NCBI GenBank assembly: GCA_028278105.1
Contig: JANQEX010000006.1
Coordinates: 1-37,240 of the forward strand
Source: Alphaproteobacteria bacterium
GTDB taxonomy: Bacteria > Pseudomonadota > Alphaproteobacteria > UBA9219 > RGZA01
Direction: 5' to 3'
DNA: 37,240 nucleotides
Shown one piece after another: positions 30,130-37,240 of the stretch. Each line of letters starts with the position of its first letter. The first letter of the stretch is position 1. A program made the translations under genes and the position numbers. Under the pieces are notes generated by a model. The model worked only from the letters and a program-made list of their open reading frames with translations, ran no database searches and was not told the DNA's origin.

Positions 30130-31524
30130 CTATTCCCCCGTCTGGATCCGCTCCACAAGCTGGCGCACGGTGGGAATGAAGCCGTTCGCGTAGAACGGGT
30201 CCTGCGCGAAACGCCAGCCATTATGGCCGGAAAACATCAGGTTGTTCTCGACATCAACGCCGTGGGCGATGTTTTGCAGCGTTTTCTGGATGCAGAACGA
30301 GCGGGGGTCGGGCTTGCGGCCGGTGCTGCCCGCCTCGTTGCAGGCCCAGTTGGAAAACGTGCAGGCCGACAGGCAGCCCATGCAGCCGATCTGGGCGTCC
30401 AGAATTTTGCGCTTTTTTTCAGGGGTGACGAAAATCAGCGTGCTGTCGGGGGTGCGCATGGCCTCGGTGAAGCCAAGCCCGCGCCAGGCTTCGGCCCGTT
30501 CCCGGTCGGCGGGGGCGACAAACACGCCATGCCCGCGCGGGCCGACGGGCAGGGGAACCGTATGCGCGCCCGCCGCCTCCGCCGAATAGGGAATCTGCCG
30601 CGCGCTGCGCTCCATCAGCTCCTGCATGAAGCCGTTCCTGACGGCGGAGGAGTAAAAGCCGGTCGGCGAGAAGCGGTTGAGGAAAATAGCGCCCTCTTGC
30701 AGGGTGAGGAGCTTTTTCTTCCACGCCGCCGGGATGGGGCTTTCCTGGGTGAGCAGCGGGCGCGTGCCGAACTGGAAGGCCAGCGGGCCCAGTTCGGGAT
30801 TGCCGATCCAGTCCTGCCACTCCTTCAGCCACCACACCCCGCCCGCCATCACGATGGGCGTGGCGTGAAGGCCGAAGCCGTTCATCGCCGCGCGCAAGGC
30901 CTTCACGCGCGGAAAGGGATTTTCGGGCTTTTCCGGGTCTTCCGAATTGGAAAGCCCGTTATGCCCGCCGGCCCGCCACGGGTCTTCATAGACGACCGCG
31001 CCCAGCCATTCGGGATATTTGCCGTAGGCGCGTTTCCACAGCGCGTTGAAGGCGCGCGCGGACGAGATGATGGGGTAGTAATAGACCCCGTGCCTTGCGC
31101 TGATCTCGGCTAGGCGGTAGGGCATGCCGGCGCCGCAGGTAATGCCGTGCACCAAGCCTTGGGCTCCGTCCAGCACGCCTTCCAGCACACGCACGGCGCC
31201 GCCCATTTCCCACAGCACGTTCATGTGAAGGCGGCCCCGGCCGCCCGCGATCTCATGCGCGATCCGGGCCTGGGCGATGCCGCCCGCGATGGCCCAGGCG
31301 ACAAGCTCTTCATGCCGCGCGGCGCGCGTGCGGCCCGTGTAGGTTTGCGGAATGCGCGCGCCCGCCTCGTTGAACGAGGCGGCGTTCACGCCCGAAAAAG
31401 TTCCCACCCCGCCGGCCGCGGCCCAGGCGCCCGCACTTTCGCCATTCGAGACGGAGATGCCCTTCCCGCCCTCGATCAGGGGCAGGACTTCCTTGCCGGA
31501 CATGCGCAGCGGCTGCAAATTCAT
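30130..31524 (-). CDS. Nitronate monooxygenase-family flavoprotein with C-terminal cysteine cluster
   Basis: A 464-residue FMN TIM-barrel protein. Barrel segments include GITCGAGMPYRLAEI, ATPIVMAGGVWWLKE and LAFQFGTRPLLTQES. C381, C384, C388, C395 and C411 (CMGCLSAC, NWAC, SFC) suggest an iron-sulfur cluster like that of 2,4-dienoyl-CoA reductase-type enzymes, which simple nitronate monooxygenases lack. The true substrate is unknown. The gene lies 7 bases after the MAPEG gene, so both are probably one transcript. Confidence 0.75.
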   Translation of the reverse strand: MNLQPLRMSGKEVLPLIEGGKGISVSNGESAGAWAAAGGVGTFSGVNAASFNEAGARIPQTYTGRTRAARHEELVAWAIAGGIAQARIAHEIAGGRGRLHMNVLWEMGGAVRVLEGVLDGAQGLVHGITCGAGMPYRLAEISARHGVYYYPIISSARAFNALWKRAYGKYPEWLGAVVYEDPWRAGGHNGLSNSEDPEKPENPFPRVKALRAAMNGFGLHATPIVMAGGVWWLKEWQDWIGNPELGPLAFQFGTRPLLTQESPIPAAWKKKLLTLQEGAIFLNRFSPTGFYSSAVRNGFMQELMERSARQIPYSAEAAGAHTVPLPVGPRGHGVFVAPADRERAEAWRGLGFTEAMRTPDSTLIFVTPEKKRKILDAQIGCMGCLSACTFSNWACNEAGSTGRKPDPRSFCIQKTLQNIAHGVDVENNLMFSGHNGWRFAQDPFYANGFIPTVRQLVERIQTGE

Positions 31525-31531
31525 GAGGGGA

Positions 31532-31978
31532 TTATTGCCAGATCAGGGCGCTGCGCACCAGTTGCGCGCCCGCAACCAGGAACAGCGCCGCCAGCGCCAG
31601 CATGGCAATCATGAAACCGGGGTAGCGTTTTTCCGGTTGCTTGCCGTAGCCAAGGACGAAAAGCAGGCGGCCGAAAACCCATACCCCGCCAAGAACGGCG
31701 GCGGTCACGTCGCCGGAAGACAGCGCAACAATCCACAGCAGCGGCAGAAAGGCCAGAAGCTGCTCGCCGGTGTTCAGATGCGCGCGGTGGATGCGCCAGA
31801 ATTCCGGCGGGCCGTCGGTGGCGGGCGGCGCCACCTTGTATTTGGCGCGCGCGCGGCCCACCAGCCGGGCCAGGACGATATAGAGGGCAATCGCCGCCAG
31901 GGTGACAAGACCGGTCCAGGGCCAGCCGAAAACATTAAAATCGGGCAGGCCGGCGGCTTCCGCCGATATCTCTTCCAT
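31532..31978 (-). CDS. MAPEG-family membrane protein
   Basis: A 148-residue integral membrane protein with four helices. It has the MAPEG signature RIHRAHLNTGEQLLAFLPLLWI and FGRLLFVLGYGK after it. MAPEG proteins bind glutathione and eicosanoid-type lipids, or are of unknown role in bacteria. It is followed closely by the flavoprotein gene. Confidence 0.87.
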   Translation of the reverse strand: MEEISAEAAGLPDFNVFGWPWTGLVTLAAIALYIVLARLVGRARAKYKVAPPATDGPPEFWRIHRAHLNTGEQLLAFLPLLWIVALSSGDVTAAVLGGVWVFGRLLFVLGYGKQPEKRYPGFMIAMLALAALFLVAGAQLVRSALIWQ

Positions 31979-32082
31979 GATGCGCCTTTTTTCGGATTTC
32001 AGGAAATGGCGGGAGACATTCTAGGCCATGTCGGCCAGACGCGAAACGGGTTTTTTCCACGAAAAACAGGGCCCGCCGGTGT

Positions 32083-32388
32083 TCAGGCTTTCCAGCGTAT
32101 CACGGGGGGCGCGTCGCGCGGCGAGCGGAATCCGTCCTGTACCCGCTCATAAAGGCGAAACGGTTCCGGCAGGGCGGCGGTTTCGTCCTGCCCGCCATTT
32201 TCCGCCTTGCGGACCAGGTCGCCAAGATTATGGCGCAGGCCAAGCTCCAGAAGCGACGCCGCGAAATTGCGCCCGGCGGTCCGGTCCGGGTTCGGGACCG
32301 GCGCGCCGGCGCGCAGGCGGCTGGGGCGCGCAAAATCCCCAGGCGGGCGGGGAACGCATGGCGGCGCGGGGCGGATGAAAACAGGCAT
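32083..32388 (-). CDS. Small hypothetical protein
   Basis: A 101-residue reading frame. Codon use matches the neighbouring genes (GC-rich third positions) and the C-terminal half is helical and charged (ASLLELGLRHNLGDLVRKAENG, EPFRLYERVQDGF). The first 35 residues are Pro/Arg-rich. No ribosome site precedes the ATG at 32388. No family was recognised; likely real but unassigned. Confidence 0.55.
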   Translation of the reverse strand: MPVFIRPAPPCVPRPPGDFARPSRLRAGAPVPNPDRTAGRNFAASLLELGLRHNLGDLVRKAENGGQDETAALPEPFRLYERVQDGFRSPRDAPPVIRWKA

Positions 32389-32634
32389 GGTTTGCGAAAG
32401 GAAAGTCCCTGCAGTTCTTTCCGGCAAGCAAAATCGGGTTTTGGGGATAATCGTGATTCGGCAAGGCCGCCGCGCGTTGTGAACGGAGCACAGCCGCAAA
32501 AAGGGCCGCGCCACCGTCACAAGCGCGCCGGCAAGGATGGCAGGCGGCGGTTTATGGCCGGGGATGCGTCCGGCCCACCTCAAGGGGCGCTTGCATCGCT
32601 CTTGCCCGCTCGCTTAGACTCAAATCCCCGGTTT

Positions 32635-32652
32635 TCAAGGGTTTGCCCTTGA
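32635..32652. promoter_or_regulatory. Hairpin upstream of the lysine-rich protein gene
   Basis: TCAAGGG pairs with CCCTTGA around a TTTG loop, ending about 22 bases before the ATG at 32674. It could be an operator or a leader hairpin; there is no T-run. Confidence 0.35.
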
Positions 32653-32673
32653 GTGTTTCGAGATTCCGCCCGT

Positions 32674-34320
32674 ATGAGAACGGCCCCTTTCCTCTACATC
32701 ATCTTTTTGGGCATCGTCCTTTTGGCGGCGTTGATTCCGGGCGGCCTGCCCGGACGCGCCCTTGCGCAAACGGCGTCTTTTGTCGAGCCGTCTTCCGCCC
32801 TCCATGACGCGGCCGCCGGGGAACCCGCGGCCAAAAAAACCGGAAAAAGAAAGAAATCGAAAAAACGCTCTTCCGATTTCAGGGAACGCATCAAGACCGG
32901 ACCCGCGCCGCGCGAATTCGCCGGCCTGCCGCCTCCGCCCGAAGGGAAAGGCGGCTATGATCCCTCGGTCACCGAGCCCGGCGAGGCAATCACGGCCATC
33001 AAGAACCGCGCCGCGACGTCTTTCTGGCGGGGGCGCGCGAAGCCCATGCGAATCGCGCCGCGCTCCGATTCCGCCCCCCCACCCCTTGCGCCGCAGGGGC
33101 TTGCATCGCTGGAGCGCACCAGCGCCAGCCTTGTCTGCGGCGTGACGTTCGACGACCAGCCGTTGCGCATGGCGGAATCCGACACGTTCCGCCGCGCCAT
33201 CGACACCGTGGCGTTCGAGCTGAAGCGTCCCTGCCGCGCGCATGAATATCTGGGCTGGCCCCTTGCCCAGTCCGAACAGGACCGGGTGGACCGCATTTTC
33301 GGCGACACCATCGCCAAGCTGCGGCTGCGCGGCTTTTCCATCCAGCCGCAAAGCCCGGCTGCGGCCGGGACGGATGTGTCGGTCTTCACCGCGGACCGGA
33401 TGGACGGAATTTACAACCGCCACGTGCTGGGCCTGTGGTCGGCGGGCGATGCCGGCCTTTTGCTGTTGATGTGCGAAACCGACGTCCCGGCGGCGGCGGC
33501 GCAGCATGCCGGCAAGGAGAAGGCGCAGAAAAAGAAAGAAAAGAAAAAGAAGGTCAAAAAGAAAAAAAGAAAACGCAAAAAGAAAAAAATTGCTCCCAAA
33601 CCACGCGCCGGAACATCCGCGCCCGGAGTGGACGTGAAAAGGGAAGTAAAAAAGGAAGCGGGAAAGCAGATTGACGCGCCGGCTCCCGCCGCGCCGGAGG
33701 TCTTGAAAGCGCAGGAAGGCAAGCCGCGCGTGATGCCGGGCGTGGCGCCCGCCGAAGAGCCGGTTGCACCCGCATCCACCGCGCCGGAGGCAAAGGCAAA
33801 AGAGGGCGTGGAAATCGACAAGGCCATGCCGGCTGCCTTGCCGCCCGCCGGGACGCCGGTTCCGACACCACCCGCCGCCGCGCCTGCCCTGCCGGAGCAA
33901 TCCGGAACTTTTGTGCCCGTGCCGCCCGCGCCTCCGCCCATTCCGGCCGGCGCGGCGGGAGCCGGCATGCTGGCCGCGCCGCCGGCCACGCTCACGCCGT
34001 CCGCGCCCGTATCCGCGCCGGAAGAGAAGAAAGCCGGGGACGAAAAAACCGGGGAGAAGAAGCCGGACGAAAAGGATGCCCACGCGGCGGACGCGGATGA
34101 GTCCGAATCGCCGTCTTCATCCCATAGCGGGGTGCAGACGATTTCCTATGACGATCCGCCGCCGCCCGCCGCTGCGGAGGGCGGCAAATCGGCGTTGGCG
34201 CCGGGAAGCGGCGGCAAGGTCAAGCGCAGCTTTTCCGGCGAAGCCCCCGCGCCGGATGAAAAAAGCGCGGCCGGCGCGGAGGGTGATTCCAGAAAGGACG
34301 AATCCCAAAATGCCGAATAA
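32674..34320 (+). CDS. Large secreted protein with a poly-lysine tract
   Basis: A 548-residue protein with a signal peptide (LYIIFLGIVLLAALIPGG...RALA). Residues about 35-270 include a basic patch (KKTGKRKKSKKRSS) and a mixed globular region (SLVCGVTFDDQPLRM, CRAHEYLGWPLAQSEQDRVDRIFG, VLGLWSAGDAGLLLLM). A block of about 25 residues made almost only of Lys and Arg follows (KKKEKKKKVKKKKRKRKKKK within it), then an Ala/Pro/Glu-rich disordered tail. No known domain was recognised. It should lie in the periplasm or outside. ATG 32674 fits the signal peptide; an in-frame GTG upstream would add seven residues. Confidence 0.65.
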   Translation: MRTAPFLYIIFLGIVLLAALIPGGLPGRALAQTASFVEPSSALHDAAAGEPAAKKTGKRKKSKKRSSDFRERIKTGPAPREFAGLPPPPEGKGGYDPSVTEPGEAITAIKNRAATSFWRGRAKPMRIAPRSDSAPPPLAPQGLASLERTSASLVCGVTFDDQPLRMAESDTFRRAIDTVAFELKRPCRAHEYLGWPLAQSEQDRVDRIFGDTIAKLRLRGFSIQPQSPAAAGTDVSVFTADRMDGIYNRHVLGLWSAGDAGLLLLMCETDVPAAAAQHAGKEKAQKKKEKKKKVKKKKRKRKKKKIAPKPRAGTSAPGVDVKREVKKEAGKQIDAPAPAAPEVLKAQEGKPRVMPGVAPAEEPVAPASTAPEAKAKEGVEIDKAMPAALPPAGTPVPTPPAAAPALPEQSGTFVPVPPAPPPIPAGAAGAGMLAAPPATLTPSAPVSAPEEKKAGDEKTGEKKPDEKDAHAADADESESPSSSHSGVQTISYDDPPPPAAAEGGKSALAPGSGGKVKRSFSGEAPAPDEKSAAGAEGDSRKDESQNAE

Positions 34321-34337
34321 GCGCAAGCTCCGAACCC

Positions 34338-34379
34338 CGGCGCTTTCTGATAACTGATTTCTGACTTCTGACCTCTGAA
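34338..34379. repeat. TCTGA-type degenerate words (family D)
   Basis: GATAACTGATTTCTGACTTC continues to TGACCTCTGAATC, between two convergent genes. It is the complement-type arm of the TCAGA words at 26562-26606. Confidence 0.6.
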
Positions 34380-35144
34380 TCACGGCATCGCCCCCACCAG
34401 GCTGTCGGCATAGGGGCTGGCGTAAAGATGCCGGACCAGAATGTCCTCCGGCGTGGCGCGGGGTCCGTACAGCGCCCTGTTCCACGAAGGATCGGGCGCC
34501 ACCGCCGTTCCGTCCAGCGACACGCCCACGTAAAGCCCGGCCGAGCGCGCGAAGGCGTAAATATCGGCATCCGCGCCGAGGCCGGTGGCGGCCCGCACGC
34601 CGCGGCCGATATTGCCGAGGCTGGCGCCCGCGTCGGCCCCCAGCGTCAGTTCATGGTCCAGCAGGGTTTTCAGGCCCTCTTCGCTCATGATGGTCAGGAT
34701 CAGTTCGGATGTCTGCGCGCCAAGCTGCAGCCCGTAATTGATGCCGCCCAGGGTGTAGAAAGCGGGGTAGCTCCATTTGCCGGTTGCGTCGCGCGCCAGC
34801 AGAACGCCCGATCCGCCATGGCCGCCCAGAAAGATGCTGACCTTCACCAGCCGCGGCACGATCAGCACCGCCTTGGCGCGCGTGACCAGTTCCAGCAGCG
34901 AAGGATAATCGGGGTCCGACAACAGCGATTCAAGCGTGGCCTGCGCCTTCAACAGAAGGTCTTTTTGCGGCGTGAGGTCCGGCGGGCGGCGCTCGGCCGG
35001 GTCGGGTTCCATGCGAATCTGGCGCGAGGGCCCGTAATCCTTCGGCGAGGATTCGGTTGTGTTGTGCCGGTTCATCACCGTCGCGGCGAAGGCGGGCGCG
35101 GCCAGCGCGAGGCCGCAGACGGCCAGGATCAGAATGCGGAGCAT
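34380..35144 (-). CDS. SYLF-domain (YSC84-like) lipid-binding protein
   Basis: A 254-residue protein with a signal peptide (ILILAVCGLALAAPAFA). The SYLF domain covers about residues 85-250: AKAVLIVPRLVKVSIFLGGHGGSGVLLAR, PAFYTLGGINYGLQLGAQTSELILTIMSEEGL, and AFARSAGLYVGVSLDG. SYLF proteins bind phosphoinositides in eukaryotes; bacterial ones are envelope proteins of unclear role. GGGAG lies 9 bases before the ATG. Confidence 0.9.
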   Translation of the reverse strand: MLRILILAVCGLALAAPAFAATVMNRHNTTESSPKDYGPSRQIRMEPDPAERRPPDLTPQKDLLLKAQATLESLLSDPDYPSLLELVTRAKAVLIVPRLVKVSIFLGGHGGSGVLLARDATGKWSYPAFYTLGGINYGLQLGAQTSELILTIMSEEGLKTLLDHELTLGADAGASLGNIGRGVRAATGLGADADIYAFARSAGLYVGVSLDGTAVAPDPSWNRALYGPRATPEDILVRHLYASPYADSLVGAMP

Positions 35145-35246
35145 CACGGGCGGACTCCCGAAGGCTTGAGGCAATAGGCTAGAACAGATCAGGCTGAATC
35201 GCAATCGCGGCGGAAAAAAGGCCGGCCGGTCATGCCGGTAACCGAA

Positions 35247-36059
35247 TTATAATACTTCATGCAGGTGCAGCAGGTTGCCCCGCTTGCGGGCCCCGCGCAC
35301 CGTCAGGAAAATGGTGGCCACCGACGCCGCCAGCCAGACCAGGTTCAGGGCCGAGGCGGTCAGCATCAGGGACCCGATTCCCCCCGTGCCCGCCGCCAGG
35401 GCCCGGAAGGCCTCGAACACATGGGACGGCGGCAGAATCAGCCCCAGCACGTGCATCCAGCCCGGCAGAATGTCCAGCGGGTAGTAAACGCCCATGAAGG
35501 GAATAAAGAACCAGCCCAGCATCCAGCCGAACCATTCGGCGCTCTGGCCGAAACGGATCAGAAGCGCGATCAGGAAAAAGCCGCAGACCGCGCCGCTGAC
35601 GATCAGGTTGAGAAGAAGCGGCAGCATGCCCCAGCCATGGGCGAGCAGGTTGTAATGAAACAGAAAGCCGCAGACCGCCACGGCCGGAATCATGCCCACC
35701 GCTAGGCGCAGCAGCATCACCGCCGTATAGGCCAGAAGCTGCTCGAACCCGCGCAGGGGGCTGGTGTAAAGCGGGACGATGTTGCGGGCGTAGATTTCCT
35801 CCACGAAAGCCAGCAGCAGGCTGATATTGGGACGCAGGTAAAACTCAAGCAGGATCGAGGCGCCCAGCACCAGCGTGTAATCCGCCTTCGCCCCCAGCCT
35901 TTGCAGAAGATACATGTTGAAAAAGCCCAGAAACAATATGTTCAGCGTGGGCCAGTAGACGGCCTCGAACAGCCGCGGCGGCGAGCCGCGCAGCAGGAGG
36001 GCATAGCGCAGCACGACGGCGTAGATGCGGCGGAGAGAGGCTTTCATGACGCGGTCCAT
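35247..36059 (-). CDS. ABC-2-type transporter permease
   Basis: A 270-residue inner-membrane protein with about six helices (PTLNILFLGFFNMYLL, LLAYTAVMLLRLAVGMIPAVAVCGFLF, GFFLIALLIRF, GWFFIPFMGVYYPLDILPGWM). The conserved ABC-2 segment FIPFMGVYYPLDILPGWMHVLGLILPPSHVFE-type loop is present as PFMGVYYPLDILP and ILPPSHVFEAFR. It pairs with the ATPase at 36244 but is separated by a repeat of about 180 bases. The start is 36059 or 36047; neither has a clear ribosome site. Confidence 0.88.
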   Translation of the reverse strand: MDRVMKASLRRIYAVVLRYALLLRGSPPRLFEAVYWPTLNILFLGFFNMYLLQRLGAKADYTLVLGASILLEFYLRPNISLLLAFVEEIYARNIVPLYTSPLRGFEQLLAYTAVMLLRLAVGMIPAVAVCGFLFHYNLLAHGWGMLPLLLNLIVSGAVCGFFLIALLIRFGQSAEWFGWMLGWFFIPFMGVYYPLDILPGWMHVLGLILPPSHVFEAFRALAAGTGGIGSLMLTASALNLVWLAASVATIFLTVRGARKRGNLLHLHEVL

Positions 36060-36079
36060 TTATGGAGAAATGTTACAAA

Positions 36080-36243
36080 ACAGGAAACCCGAATTCCCCT
36101 CTCCTGGAGGAAGGGGTTTTGTGAAAGGGTCGTGAGGGCCGGAAGGGTCCATGGGGTCAACAAAAAAGACCCTCATGACCCTTGTGCCCCTTGAGACCCT
36201 GTTTCTGAGGCTCCGTCCCACCCCTTAATTCCCTCCCTTCCGC
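36080..36243. repeat. GGGTC-type degenerate hairpin inside the ABC operon (family A)
   Basis: GTGAAAGGGTCGTGAGGG and GGGTCCATGGGGTCAAC words pair with GACCCTCATGACCC and GAGACCC words. A C-rich tract (CCCACCCCTTAATTCCC) follows. It separates the ATPase and permease genes. Confidence 0.75.
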
Positions 36244-37002
36244 TCATGGCGCTTCCGCGTCTTCCGCGATATCGACCTCCACCTCGCCGCGCACCACGCG
36301 CAAAAAGGTCTCCTCCAGCGTCACGGTGGAAAAGCGGCGCAGAAGCTCGCGCGGCGCGCCTTCGGCGGCGATGCGCCCGCGGCTCATGATGAGGGCGCGG
36401 TCGGCCATGCGCTCCACCTCCGACAGGTTGTGCGAGGCCATCAGCATCGCCATGCCGGTGGCGTCGCGCGTTTGCAGGAGATAGCGCCGCACCCAGTCGG
36501 CGGTGTCGGGGTCGAGCGAGGCGGTGGGCTCGTCCAGCAGAAGCGCGCGCGGGCGGTTCAAGAGCGCCTTGGCCAGGGTCACCCGCGTTTTCTGGCCGGA
36601 GGACAGCGTGCCGTATTTGCGGTCCAGCACGGCGTCCAGTTGCAAGTCGGCGGCCAGCTCGCGGATGCGGGCCGAAAGATGGGGCACGCCGTACAGATGC
36701 CCGTAGATCCTCAGGACATGCTTGCAGGTCAGGCTGCCCGGCAGATCGACATAGGGCGAGGAAAAATTCATGAACGGCAGGGCGCGGTGGCGTTCTTCGG
36801 CCATGTCGTGGCCCAGCACGCGGGCCTGGCCGCCGTCCGGCAGGGTCAGGCCCAGGAGCATGCAAAGCGTGGTGGTCTTGCCGGCACCGTTGCTGCCCAG
36901 AAGCGCCACGATCTGCCCGGCTTCCACATGGAAGCTCACGGCGTCCACGGCTTTCACCGCGCCGAACCGCTTGCAAAGATTTTGGGCGATGATGACGGAC
37001 AT
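36244..37002 (-). CDS. ABC transporter ATP-binding protein
   Basis: A 252-residue ATPase: Walker A GSNGAGKTTT (about 37-46), signature LSSGQKTRVTLAKALL, Walker B ALLLDEP, D-loop TASLDPDT and H-loop ASHNLSEVE. The C-terminus is acidic (EVEVDIAEDAEAP). It resembles ABC-2 export ATPases (drug, polysaccharide or lipid). ATG at 37002 was chosen from the alignment of MSVIIAQNLCKRFG with the family; an upstream start would add a basic extension. The substrate is unknown. Confidence 0.92.
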   Translation of the reverse strand: MSVIIAQNLCKRFGAVKAVDAVSFHVEAGQIVALLGSNGAGKTTTLCMLLGLTLPDGGQARVLGHDMAEERHRALPFMNFSSPYVDLPGSLTCKHVLRIYGHLYGVPHLSARIRELAADLQLDAVLDRKYGTLSSGQKTRVTLAKALLNRPRALLLDEPTASLDPDTADWVRRYLLQTRDATGMAMLMASHNLSEVERMADRALIMSRGRIAAEGAPRELLRRFSTVTLEETFLRVVRGEVEVDIAEDAEAP

Positions 37003-37099
37003 GAGAGGGTGTCGGGGTTTTCGGGTCATGTGCCGCGCCGGCATTTTCCCCGACATCCTAGGTTCAATGGACAATTAAACTCAAGTCATTGAAAAGACT

Positions 37100-37240
37100 A
37101 GGGTCTGAACTCAATTAGAAACGAATCAAACCAAACAGATAACTGCTCATTCCGGCGGAAGCCGGAATCCAGCAACCGCCGAAGGCGGTTGCATGAAGCC
37201 TCCGGCTTCATGCTGGACCCCGGCTTTCGCCGGGGTGAGA
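37100..37240. repeat. S repeat and palindromic repeat, right copy
   Basis: TAGGGTCTGAACTCAATTAG (37104-37119) is the inverted S word; after about 30 bases comes the palindrome (37150-37240), with GCAACCGCC/GGCGGTTGC and ATGAAGCC/GGCTTCAT stems as in the left copy. About 60 bases match 7-67 almost exactly. Confidence 0.8.

Noticed and set aside
1-37240. Prophage or integrative element with the end repeats as att sites
   Set aside because: No integrase, tRNA target or phage module was found, and the end repeats are palindromic elements with relatives elsewhere.

Overview
This is about 37 kb of GC-rich chromosome from an alphaproteobacterium. The evidence is gene content: a MetX plus MetW methionine module, the tadA / rluB-rsmD divergent arrangement, Coq7, a CcmD-CcmE pair, a probable FzlA (GST-like FtsZ-binding protein) and an alphaproteobacterial-type HNH protein. 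I cannot name the genus. No rRNA, tRNA, CRISPR array, transposase or intact prophage was seen.

Layout. 0.1-1.5 kb: a secreted tail-fibre-like protein and a small secreted protein behind a structured leader. 1.5-2.75 kb: a split ThrE-type exporter (YjjB/YjjP). 3.2-3.8 kb: a second copy of the structured leader with a 62-residue membrane protein. 3.85-6.7 kb: a Crp/Fnr regulator with a C-terminal cysteine cluster, then a MetX-MetW fusion. 7-9.15 kb: acetate kinase and phosphotransacylase. 9.6-10.7 kb: a lipoprotein, then a third leader with a second 62-residue membrane protein. 10.9-19.2 kb: one eight-gene, mostly overlapping operon for surface-polysaccharide sugars and transfer. 19.4-21.2 kb: rsmD, rluB and tadA. 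21.4-25.9 kb: ccmD-ccmE, a SnoaL-like protein with a histone-like tail, dsbB, a beta-carbonic-anhydrase-like protein and coq7. 25.9-32.4 kb: small envelope proteins, an HNH protein, a carboxylesterase, a SIMPL-type protein, probable FzlA, a nitronate-monooxygenase-like flavoprotein, MAPEG and a small unknown. 32.7-37 kb: a lysine-rich secreted protein, a SYLF protein and an ABC exporter.

The most unusual content is non-coding. Three copies of one structured RNA-like element (near 1.15-1.33, 3.35-3.56 and 10.2-10.4 kb) sit immediately upstream of small secreted or membrane protein genes. Hairpin stems keep pairing while their sequence changes between copies, and each element carries an anti-Shine-Dalgarno segment that can pair with the downstream ribosome binding site. 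This looks like a cis-regulatory RNA family that I cannot assign to a known class; phage C4-type antisense RNA is the first one to test.

Intergenic space is also filled with several families of degenerate purine-arm/pyrimidine-arm hairpins built from 6-10 nt words (GGGTC, GGTTCG, CTAGG, TCAGA, AGTGAA) and with palindromic elements bearing GTCATCCTG ends. One GGTTCG-type hairpin lies in frame between metX and metW and appears to have fused them. Other repeats supply stop codons of neighbouring genes.
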